Source: Candidatus Microthrix parvicella Bio17-1 (GTDB taxonomy: Bacteria > Actinomycetota > Acidimicrobiia > Acidimicrobiales > Microtrichaceae). Taken from it: a DNA stretch of 64,000 nucleotides. The notes under the pieces are model-generated. The model made no database searches, had not been told where the DNA came from, and saw only the letters and a program-made list of their open reading frames with translations. Shown piece by piece: positions 1-6,804 of this stretch. Within the stretch, counting starts at the first letter, position 1. Each line of letters begins with the position of its first letter. The position numbers and the translations under genes were made by a program. The stretch covers positions 378,093-442,092 of the forward strand of contig NZ_AMPG01000003.1 in NCBI RefSeq assembly GCF_000299415.1, in the 5' to 3' direction.

Positions 1-2
1 GT

Positions 3-641
3 CGGCTGGTCGCGGCGTTGTGCGGTGCCGCCTCGCAGGCGGTGCGCCACGCCAACGCAGGCGTTGACATCGTGATCGCACAGGGCACCGAAGGCGGCGG
101 TCACACCGGCGACGTCGGCTCGATGGTGCTGTGGCCCGAGGTGATCGACGCGCTGGGCGACACCCCGATGCTGGCCGCCGGCGGCATCGGCACCGGTCGT
201 CAGATGGCTGCGGCGCTGGCCATGGGTGCGCAGGGCGTGTGGACCGGCTCGCTCTGGCTCACCGTTGAGGAGGCCGACGTGCCGCCCGCTCAGATGAAGA
301 CCCTGCTCGAGGCCGGAAGTCGCGACACGGTGCGGTCCCGTTCGTGGACGGGCAAGCCATGTCGTATGTTGCGCAATGACTGGACCGAGGCGTGGGAGGC
401 GGAGGGCAACCCCGATCCGTTGGGCATGCCGATGCAGTTCATGGTCACCTCCAATGCCGTCCAGCGGGGTCACAAGTACCCGGAGCAGGCAAAGGACGTG
501 AACTTCAACCCGGTCGGCCAGATCGTGGGCCGCATGAACAAGATGCGCCCCACCCGCGACGTCATCTTTGACATGGTGAGCGAGTGCATCGATGCCACCG
601 AACGTATGCACAACCTGATGAACCAGAACGCGGAGGTCTGA
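3..641 (+). CDS. Nitronate monooxygenase / 2-nitropropane dioxygenase-family flavoprotein, 5' truncated by window edge
   Basis: The C-terminal part of an FMN-dependent TIM-barrel oxidoreductase of the NPD family. The reading frame is open to the first base of the window, so the true start lies upstream. Visible are the glycine-rich flavin-phosphate motif GTEGGGHTG and a second phosphate-binding stretch AAGGIGTGRQ followed by MGAQGVWTGS, as expected for strands 7-8 of the barrel. The tail keeps a family-like NPVGQIVGRMNKMRPTRDV block. One base separates it from the CYP125-type P450 downstream, so the two are probably cotranscribed. Some members of this family act in steroid-ring degradation (IpdC type). 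The P450 neighbour makes that role plausible, but the sequence does not prove it over a generic nitronate monooxygenase. Confidence 0.85.
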   Translation, partial: RLVAALCGAASQAVRHANAGVDIVIAQGTEGGGHTGDVGSMVLWPEVIDALGDTPMLAAGGIGTGRQMAAALAMGAQGVWTGSLWLTVEEADVPPAQMKTLLEAGSRDTVRSRSWTGKPCRMLRNDWTEAWEAEGNPDPLGMPMQFMVTSNAVQRGHKYPEQAKDVNFNPVGQIVGRMNKMRPTRDVIFDMVSECIDATERMHNLMNQNAEV

Positions 642-642
642 C

Positions 643-1989
643 ATGGCCGGCGCAACGGTGAGCCTCGACGCGAATGAACCTCAAACCGAGCCCGTAGCGG
701 GGATGGCTGCGACAGCAGGCGGGTGCCCGTTCACCGGGGCGGTCGCCCGTGGGCCCATCGAACCGATTCCAGTGAGGGAGGGGTTTGATTTCACCGACCC
801 CGACCTGATCGCCGATCGAATCCCGCTGGAGGAGCTGGCCACGCTGCGTCAGACCGCTCCAATTTTCTGGAATCCGCAGACCCGCGAGGAATCGTCCTTC
901 GACGACGGTGGGTTCTGGATGGTGAGCCGTCACGAGGACGTCAAGGCCATCTCGTCGGCCCGAGAGGGCTGGTCGAGTGAGGAGAACACCGCGGTCGTGA
1001 AGTTCGACGGCGCGACCGTGGGCCCCGACGAGCGGGCGATCCAGCGCGAGATGATCCTCAACATGGATGCGCCCCGTCACACCAAGGTGCGCGGGATCAT
1101 CGGCCGGGGCAGCTTCACCCCTCGTGCCATCGGCCGGATCGCGGACGCGCTCGACGCGCGGGCACGGCAGATCGTCGCCGAGGCGGTGGCGCGCGGCACC
1201 GGGGACCTGGTGCTCGACGTGTCGTCGGAGTTGCCGCTGCAGGCCATCGCCGACCTGGTGGGGTTTCCCCAGGAGGACCGCAAGCGAATCTTCGATTGGT
1301 CCAACCAGATGGTGTCCTACGACGACCCCGAGTTCGACGTCGAGCCGGCAGTCGCCGCCGCAGAAATCCTGGGCTACGGCATGGAGCTTGGGGAGGCCCG
1401 TAAGGCCGACCCGGGCAACGACATCGCCAGCAAGTTGGTGACCGCCGACATCGACGGTGAACTGCTGACCTCCGAGGAGTTTGCCTACTTCTGCCTGATC
1501 CTGGCGGTGGCCGGCAACGAGACCACCCGCAACGCGATCAGCCACGGCATGCAGGCGTTCTTCGAGAACCCCGACCAGTGGGAGTTGTTCAAGGCCGAAC
1601 GCCCTCAGACCACCGCCGACGAAATCGTGCGATGGGCCAGTCCAATTGTGATCTTCCAGCGAACTGCCACCACCGACCACGAGCTGCACGGCACCACCAT
1701 CCGTGCGGGTCAGCGCGTGGGCATGTCGTACAGCTCGGCCAACTTCGACGAGACGGTCTTCGACGAGCCGCACCGCTTCGACATCACCAGGGATCCCAAC
1801 CCCCACGTGGGCTTCGGCGGTGGGGGTGCCCACTACTGCATCGGCGCCAACCTGGCACGGATGGAGATCAACCTGATGTTCAACGCCATCGCGGATCTGG
1901 CGCCCGACATCGCCCCACTGGGCGAACCCCGACGGCTTCGGAGCGCCTGGATCAACGGGATCAAGGGCCTGCCGGTTCGCTACGCCTGA
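643..1989 (+). CDS. cyp125: Cytochrome P450, CYP125-type (sterol side-chain C26/27 hydroxylase family)
   Basis: A 448-residue soluble P450. Seen: the I-helix oxygen-activation motif AGNETTRN near residue 289, the ExxR motif EIVR at 327-330, and the haem loop GFGGGGAHYCIG with the axial cysteine at about 399. Beyond the general P450 motifs, the stretches NMDAPRHTKVR, DEIVRWASPI, DPNPHVGFGG and LRSAWINGIKG closely follow mycobacterial CYP125, which oxidises the terminal methyl of cholesterol or cholestenone. An N-terminal extension of about 40 residues contains CPFTG. The start is the ATG one base after the preceding stop. The redox partner is not in the window. The family call is strong; the actual sterol substrate is inferred. 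Confidence 0.88.
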   Translation: MAGATVSLDANEPQTEPVAGMAATAGGCPFTGAVARGPIEPIPVREGFDFTDPDLIADRIPLEELATLRQTAPIFWNPQTREESSFDDGGFWMVSRHEDVKAISSAREGWSSEENTAVVKFDGATVGPDERAIQREMILNMDAPRHTKVRGIIGRGSFTPRAIGRIADALDARARQIVAEAVARGTGDLVLDVSSELPLQAIADLVGFPQEDRKRIFDWSNQMVSYDDPEFDVEPAVAAAEILGYGMELGEARKADPGNDIASKLVTADIDGELLTSEEFAYFCLILAVAGNETTRNAISHGMQAFFENPDQWELFKAERPQTTADEIVRWASPIVIFQRTATTDHELHGTTIRAGQRVGMSYSSANFDETVFDEPHRFDITRDPNPHVGFGGGGAHYCIGANLARMEINLMFNAIADLAPDIAPLGEPRRLRSAWINGIKGLPVRYA

Positions 1990-1995
1990 CGAACG

Positions 1996-3190
1996 TTTGT
2001 GGTGCTTGGACGGCGACGCGCCGGCTTCGGCCGGCGTTGGGTTCCTGACCAAGGACGGATCCCACCGGGCGTCGTTCGTGGCCGCCCGCCTCGAACGGCT
2101 GAGTGTCCCCGGCATCGCATTTGCCGATGGCCAGTGGTGCCACCTGGGACCCTCAACTTGAAGAGCGGGTGGGCGAGGCCGTTGGCGCCGAATTGCGGGC
2201 GGCGGGGGCCAACCTCACCGGCGCTGTCTCTGCGTCAATGTGCTGCGCCACCCGGCCTGGGGACGGGCGCAGGAAACCTGTGGCGAGGCCCCCCACCATG
2301 TCGGCGAACTGGGGGCAGCGCTGCCCCGCGGCCTCCAGCGTCACGTGATGGCGTGCGTCAAGCACTTCGCGGCCGCGGCCGACGTGGCCGTCGTGGTGGT
2401 CGGATGCACCTACACCCACGAGGGTGAGCACATCGGCGAGACCGATCCTGGGTTGTTCGAGCTGTTTCCCACGACGGACGATCCCGGGTCTGGTTGAACG
2501 TTTCCAAGTGTCGATCGCCGACCTGCCGCCAGCCACGAAGCCCGAGTGTCTGTCCGATCGGCCACGGGGTTTCAGCGCGGGTGGGGACCGAAGCTCGCGG
2601 GGCCCAGGCCGGTCCGGGGCTGGTCGATGTTCTACTGGGTAAGCCTGGATCCACCGGTCTGGTGAGGTGGTCGGGGCGTGTAGAAACGCAGAAAGTGCCT
2701 TCCTGTATGGGAGAATGACGGTGTTGAAAGCCAGTCACAACTGAGATCAGAAAGACACTTTCTGTGAACACATCTTGCCATAGTTCCGACCGGATTGAGG
2801 TGGTCTTCGATCACCCGAACCTGGTGTCCGATTCGGGCCTGCTGTTGATGTCCACCCTGGCCAGATGCCTCGGACTTCCCGGCCTGGTCCGCTACTGGGT
2901 TCACACCAAAGCCCCGAACCCCGCGGCCAAGGTGATGACACTCGTGATGGGCATGATCGCCGGGGCGACCCGCAACGGCACCGTCCCGGCGTTCCCGTTT
3001 GGGTTCGGGCTCTCCTACTCCGAGTTCGAGCTCACCGATGTGACCATTTCCGTGGACCAAGGTGCGCTCATTTTCAGCTGCGTGACCCAGCGCTACACGC
3101 CTGGGTACCGGCCACCGGCGGCTGTTTCGATTCGTGGTTGGCCGCCACTCGGCCGACCCCAAGCGTCAGAGGTTGGATCTCGACCTCCCG
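1996..3190 (+). pseudogene. Decayed glycoside hydrolase family 3 (beta-glucosidase-like) gene
   Basis: No single frame is intact, but successive GH3 segments can be read in order. At about 2000-2140 (frame 2) there is LWCLDGDAP through VPGIAFADGQ. At 2140-2235 (frame 3) there is ATWDPQLEERVGEAVG. From 2240 (frame 2) there is LRHPAWGRAQET and then RHVMACVKHF, which runs straight into AADVAVVVVGCTYTHEGE and GGDRSS. That junction skips the middle of the enzyme, including the expected nucleophile region. After an IS1380 fragment the GH3 C-terminus resumes as FPFGFGLSYSEFELTD, and RFVVGRHSADPKR follows in another frame. There are therefore at least three frameshifts, one large internal deletion and one insertion, and no functional product is expected. 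Confidence 0.8.
2640..2962 (+). mobile_element. IS1380-family transposase N-terminal remnant inside the GH3 pseudogene
   Basis: From the GTG at 2764 about 65 residues read as the amino-terminal part of an IS1380-type transposase: VVFDHPNLVSDSGLLL, LARCLGLPGLV, then AKVMTLVMGMIAGA. The frame then passes without a stop into GH3 sequence, so the element lost its catalytic part and right end. A short inverted repeat (CAGAAAGTG at 2689-2697, CACTTTCTG at 2756-2764) lies just before the frame and may belong to the element's left end or promoter. Both boundaries are approximate. The left limit is where GH3 similarity stops after GGDRSS. Confidence 0.7.
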
Positions 3191-3226
3191 GCGACGGCGA
3201 CACGACGCGGAGGCTCGTAAGGCTGC

Positions 3227-3949
3227 TCAGACGGTCAGGTGGTCGGGCAGCTCGGTCAGGTCGTACAGGCGGTCCTGCGAAACGATTTCAGCCAACGCCT
3301 CTTGTTGGAGTTCGTTGCCGACACCGGCCACGGCCTCCTCGAGTTCCGGCAGGCAGACGTGGTACACGGCGTCCACCTCGCCGGTGCCTCGGCAGATGGC
3401 GGCCAGCCGGCTCGGCTGGGGCTCGCTGGTGACGGTCACGATGTGGGGCTGGCGGCCTCGGCGGTGTCGGATCATGCTGACCCCCTCGTGGCGGATGTTC
3501 TGCACCCGGTCGGAGCGGATCGAGAACTTGCACGACACCGCAGCGTGCAGGATGGGCCGCTGGAAAACGTCACCGTGCATGAACCCGACGGTGACGTCCG
3601 GCGAGATCATGTAGTCCTGACCCAGCTCCACCTTCAGGGTGGGGTCAGCCCCGACCAGCTCGTTGAGACGGGCCAGGTGGGCGTATTGACGGAACTCCGA
3701 GATGGCGCCGCCGCGCCGGACCTCCCATGGACGTCGCTGGTCAAGGCGCGGAAGTTCGGCCGCCAGGTACTCCTTCACGCCGTCCTCCAGGTTCATCCCG
3801 GCGGTTTGGGCGTTTGGGGCCTGATGGGAGATGCCGAGCACCTCCAACACGCCCCGAGCGATGTCGGTGGACCCATGGTTGGCGATGTCTGCGGTGTTGG
3901 GTTTGTCGCCGACAAACCCGAGCAGGTCAAGAACGAAGGGGGCCGCCAT
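3227..3949 (-). CDS. NgoMIV-like type II restriction endonuclease
   Basis: A 240-residue protein that aligns by eye along its length with the endonuclease NgoMIV (286 residues, cuts GCCGGC). Shared blocks are FRQYAHL, PDVTV (the family's catalytic Asp region), VSCKFSIRSDR (SCK metal/catalytic motif), EGVSMIRHRRGR, PHIVTVTSEPQPSR and GTGEVDAVYH. The first 30-40 residues are shorter than in NgoMIV. It lies 9 bp downstream of the C5 methylase on the same strand, the usual layout of a type II pair. NgoMIV acts as a tetramer related to Cfr10I and SgrAI. GCCGGC specificity here is inferred from similarity. No frameshift or loss of the SCK core is visible, so it is probably active. Confidence 0.88.
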   Translation of the reverse strand: MAAPFVLDLLGFVGDKPNTADIANHGSTDIARGVLEVLGISHQAPNAQTAGMNLEDGVKEYLAAELPRLDQRRPWEVRRGGAISEFRQYAHLARLNELVGADPTLKVELGQDYMISPDVTVGFMHGDVFQRPILHAAVSCKFSIRSDRVQNIRHEGVSMIRHRRGRQPHIVTVTSEPQPSRLAAICRGTGEVDAVYHVCLPELEEAVAGVGNELQQEALAEIVSQDRLYDLTELPDHLTV

Positions 3950-3958
3950 CGGGGGTCG

Positions 3959-5155
3959 TTACTTGACGGCCGCGTCCGAGCTGGTCGCAAAGGCGTGCTC
4001 GTAGACGTAGTTGGCCAGGGCCTTGCCCAGCTGCGGGGGAACGGCGTTACCGATCTGGCGGGCGATCTCGATTTTGGTGCCCTCGAAGATGTAGCTGTCG
4101 GGGAAGCTCTGAATGCGTGCCGCCTCCCGATGGGAGATCACCCGGTTTGCGCTCGGATGCAGGTAGCGGCCCTTCTCCGGCTTAAAGAACTCGGTTCGGA
4201 TGGTGGCCGATGGCCGATCCCAATGGGCTCGACCCATCACGTCGGTGGTGCCGGTGGGCTTGTTCAGCCAGCAGGCGGGCGTGATGTCGGGACGTTTGGC
4301 CATGAGGTCGAATCGGTTACCGCCGGGCGGGATGGCCCGGTATCGCTCCATGGACTCGGGCCGCGGCCGACGCCCGAAGTGCAGGTGCTGGTCGTCGCCG
4401 GAGATGTAGGGATCGGTGCCCTTGGTGCGCGATGGAAGATCCTCGATGGCATCACGGACGGTGACTTGCGGGACCTGCCCCTGGCTGCCCGGACCGTGTG
4501 TGGGCGTGGGAGGCCAGGGCAGCTTCCGGTCGACATCGCGGATGGCAATCAGGATGCCCCGCCGACGCCGTTGTGGCACGCCGTAGTCGGCCGCGTTGAG
4601 CACGCCGTAGGCGGGCGTGTAGGCGGACAGCTCGGTGTCGTGGTTCAACAGGTGAAGCAGCTCGGCGAACTGGGCCGACTTTTGAAACTCGGGCACGTTC
4701 TCGATGACGAAGGCCTGGGGCTTCAGGGTGCGGACAGCGTCGAGGTAGTGCTTCCACAGGCCGTTGAGCGATGCCCGTGACTCGTCGTCGCGGTCTCGGC
4801 CCAGCGGGCTGAAACCCTGGCAGGGCGGCCCGCCAATGATCAGGTCGATCTCGTCGGGGTAGGCGGGGCTGTCCTCGATGTCGCCTGCGTACACCTCGCA
4901 ACCAAAGTTGCGTTCGAAGCTCCGCGCTGCGGCCGCCTCGTGCTCAACCGCAAACACCGGCGTGTAGCCCCGGTCGGCCAGGTGGAACCCCAGTGACAGT
5001 CCGCCCGCCCCGGCGAACAGGTCGAGCGTGGTGATCGGCCGCAGCGGCGCGCCGTCGTTGACGCTGGTTCGCTGTGCCGACTCGCTGCTGGATTGCCCTG
5101 TCATCTGCTGGTACCTCCGGGCCATCGCCTCGTTCCCCATCGCGTTGAACGCCAT
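3959..5155 (-). CDS. DNA (cytosine-5)-methyltransferase of the NgoMIV-like R-M system
   Basis: A 398-residue C5 cytosine methylase that transfers a methyl group from SAM to protect the sites cut by the adjacent endonuclease. Canonical motifs in order: I DLFAGAGGLSLGF (about 44-56), IV GGPPCQGFSPLG with the catalytic Cys, VI VIENVPEF, VIII PQRRRRGILIA, then a variable target-recognition region, IX-like HREAARIQSFPDSY, and X RQIGNAVPPQLGKALA. The ATG at 5155 gives about 40 residues before motif I, and inner ATGs at residues 6 and 11 are possible. Endonuclease downstream at 9 bp; vsr upstream at 156 bp. All catalytic motifs are intact. Confidence 0.93.
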   Translation of the reverse strand: MAFNAMGNEAMARRYQQMTGQSSSESAQRTSVNDGAPLRPITTLDLFAGAGGLSLGFHLADRGYTPVFAVEHEAAAARSFERNFGCEVYAGDIEDSPAYPDEIDLIIGGPPCQGFSPLGRDRDDESRASLNGLWKHYLDAVRTLKPQAFVIENVPEFQKSAQFAELLHLLNHDTELSAYTPAYGVLNAADYGVPQRRRRGILIAIRDVDRKLPWPPTPTHGPGSQGQVPQVTVRDAIEDLPSRTKGTDPYISGDDQHLHFGRRPRPESMERYRAIPPGGNRFDLMAKRPDITPACWLNKPTGTTDVMGRAHWDRPSATIRTEFFKPEKGRYLHPSANRVISHREAARIQSFPDSYIFEGTKIEIARQIGNAVPPQLGKALANYVYEHAFATSSDAAVK

Positions 5156-5311
5156 AGCGCGCGTCCAATTGTGACAGCGGGGTGTGACAACGAAGGCGGC
5201 GTGACCCCGATGGGCTCGAACTCCGTGCCAACAGGGTAGAACCTGGGCGCTCGGCCCCGGCGACAGTGGCCCTTCCCACCCGGTTCCTCCACGACTCGTG
5301 CGACTAATCGG

Positions 5312-5734
5312 TCAGCTGGTTCGGGACCGCACCGCGGTGTCAACCCGCCCCGCGGCCTCCGCCGGATCCTCGTGCTCCCAAAACCGGAGCACCGTCCACC
5401 CTTCCGCCTCCAGCCGGGTGTCGGTCTCCCGATCCCGCTCAACCGTGCCGTCCAGCTTCGCCGCCCAGAAGTCTGCGTTGGCGGTCGGCCGGGTGGCGTG
5501 GGTGGGGCAACTGTGCCAGAAGCAGCCATCCACAAACACAGCCACCTTCGCTCCGCGAAACACCAGGTCGGCCCGCCGGTTGAGCCCGGCGATCGGCCGC
5601 GCATCCACCCGATACCGCAGGCCCCGGCGCCAGACCGCTCTCCGCAGCGCCATCTCTGGGCGCGTATCCCGGCCCCGGTTGGCCTTCATCGACCGACGTG
5701 AGCCATCGGAGGAAGCCCACGACTCCCCGCTCAC
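5312..5734 (-). CDS. vsr: Very short patch repair (Vsr) endonuclease
   Basis: A 140-residue Vsr family nickase. It cuts next to T:G mismatches that arise when 5-methylcytosine deaminates, and so protects sites methylated by the neighbouring methylase. Seen: RGRDTRPEMALRRAVWRRGLR, the Vsr core RADLVFRGAKVAVFVDGCFW followed by HSCPTH, and the C-terminal block GWTVLRFWEHED. The N-terminus SSDGSRRSMKANRGRDT is typical of the family, which supports the ATG at 5734 over the Met at residue 16. It is read in the same direction as the methylase and endonuclease and completes an R-M-V set. Confidence 0.92.
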   Translation of the reverse strand: MSGESWASSDGSRRSMKANRGRDTRPEMALRRAVWRRGLRYRVDARPIAGLNRRADLVFRGAKVAVFVDGCFWHSCPTHATRPTANADFWAAKLDGTVERDRETDTRLEAEGWTVLRFWEHEDPAEAAGRVDTAVRSRTS

Positions 5735-5848
5735 CGGCCGACCTGTTTCATCGGAGCAAGTGTGCCGGCGCCGGCCGGGCGACGACGTCGGTGAAGGTGT
5801 TCACCATCGGCGTGCAGGTTGCCAACGATGCACGCTCGCTTCGCAAGG

Positions 5849-6253
5849 TCAGACGGCAGCGGTCCAGTCCAGGGCGAACTCCTCGATGCGGTGGGGGTTG
5901 ACGCGGGCCGGCAACCGCACACCGGGCTGCAACCGGTGCTGCTGGATGGCGGGCACCACCACCGACTGGGTGATCGGGATGGGTGGTGCGCCGTTCATCA
6001 GGACGAGCACCGAGACCGTGACGATCGGGTCTCCGTTGAGATGCCCGGTTGGTTCGGCGGAGACCACCTGAGCCTCCGTCGGGATGGTTTGTGCCGAGGA
6101 TGCAGCCAGGCCGACGGTGGAGGACGTCAACGCGTTGGTGTGCGCAGCCATCCTCTGATTCATCTCGGCGAGGCGGACGCCCACCGGTGGTGTGTCGCGG
6201 CTCAGCTTCTTCGCTGCCCGCTTGGTGTCCCCGATGTCTTTGAAGAGCCCCAT
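5849..6253 (-). CDS. Conserved actinobacterial small protein, second of a tandem pair
   Basis: A 134-residue protein starting MGLFKDIGDTKRAAKKL. The first third is helical and Gln/Ala-rich; the rest is a predicted beta domain (TEAQVVSAEPTGHLNGDP, VTVSVLVLMNG, PIPITQSVVVPAIQQHRLQPG, FALDW). This pattern is widespread in actinobacterial proteins of unknown function in which a hydrophobic-strand domain follows an MGFxKD leader. No catalytic motif or signal peptide is visible. One base separates it from the upstream gene, which starts with the nearly identical MGIFKDI, so the two are one transcriptional unit and probably duplicated. Function unknown. Confidence 0.75.
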   Translation of the reverse strand: MGLFKDIGDTKRAAKKLSRDTPPVGVRLAEMNQRMAAHTNALTSSTVGLAASSAQTIPTEAQVVSAEPTGHLNGDPIVTVSVLVLMNGAPPIPITQSVVVPAIQQHRLQPGVRLPARVNPHRIEEFALDWTAAV

Positions 6254-6254
6254 T

Positions 6255-6647
6255 TCAGCGTCCGGTGTAGAGCGTGTTGAACGCCGAGGCCACCGCTGGG
6301 TCGGAGGCGATGCGGGCGTTCCACCCGTCCATGGCCATCTGCCACTGAGCCGCACCGACGCCGTGTCGAGCGGCCAGTTCCGGCCCTCGCGCCTGGTCGT
6401 AGCCAACCTCGGCAAAAGACCGGGAGATGGTGACGTAGAGCACCAGGTCCACTCCGGCAATCGCTTCGGTCCCGTCTGCCGATGGCGGTGCCATGCTGGG
6501 TGCCTGGTTCAGGTACTGCGCCCCTGCAGCCTGCTGGGCGGCGCCGTTGGCCTTCGCCGCTTCGGCCAGTTGACCCGTTTGGGCGATCAGCCCGGGGGCT
6601 GCATGCGCCATGTCCGTCAGCCCCTTGATGTCTTTGAAGATTCCCAT
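6255..6647 (-). CDS. Conserved small protein of unknown function, first of a tandem pair
   Basis: A 130-residue protein starting MGIFKDIKGLTDMAHAAPG, with an Ala/Gln-rich helical middle and a C-terminal part VDLVLYVTISRSFAEVGYD followed by WQMAMDGWNARIASDPAVA. The N-terminal seven residues match those of the gene that follows one base downstream, but the C-terminal halves differ, so the shared leader may mark a common partner or location. A GAGGAGGC-type ribosome site precedes the ATG. The upstream region is shared with a divergently read LuxR-type regulator. No function can be assigned. Confidence 0.75.
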   Translation of the reverse strand: MGIFKDIKGLTDMAHAAPGLIAQTGQLAEAAKANGAAQQAAGAQYLNQAPSMAPPSADGTEAIAGVDLVLYVTISRSFAEVGYDQARGPELAARHGVGAAQWQMAMDGWNARIASDPAVASAFNTLYTGR

Positions 6648-6804
6648 GATGAAACTGCCTCCTCTACCGGCGACCGGTCGATCCGGCCGTCGAATGAACT
6701 CTGCGCCGAGCCAGCGAAGAGGTCATGAGTAACGACTGCTCATCCACCGCCCTGTCGAGATTGAGCACCGCGGTAGTGTCACCAGGCGGACAGCGAAGGG
6801 GGCC

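Noticed and set aside
562-2115. Long minus-strand frame opposite the P450 gene
   Set aside because: Antisense to a gene with complete P450 motifs; its translation has no family features and is a by-product of GC-rich codon use.
3239-4780. Long plus-strand frame through the restriction-modification genes
   Set aside because: Opposite strand shows conserved NgoMIV and C5-methylase motifs; the plus frame shows none.
5156-5311. Controller protein gene for the R-M system between methylase and vsr
   Set aside because: The 156-bp gap has no HTH-coding frame.
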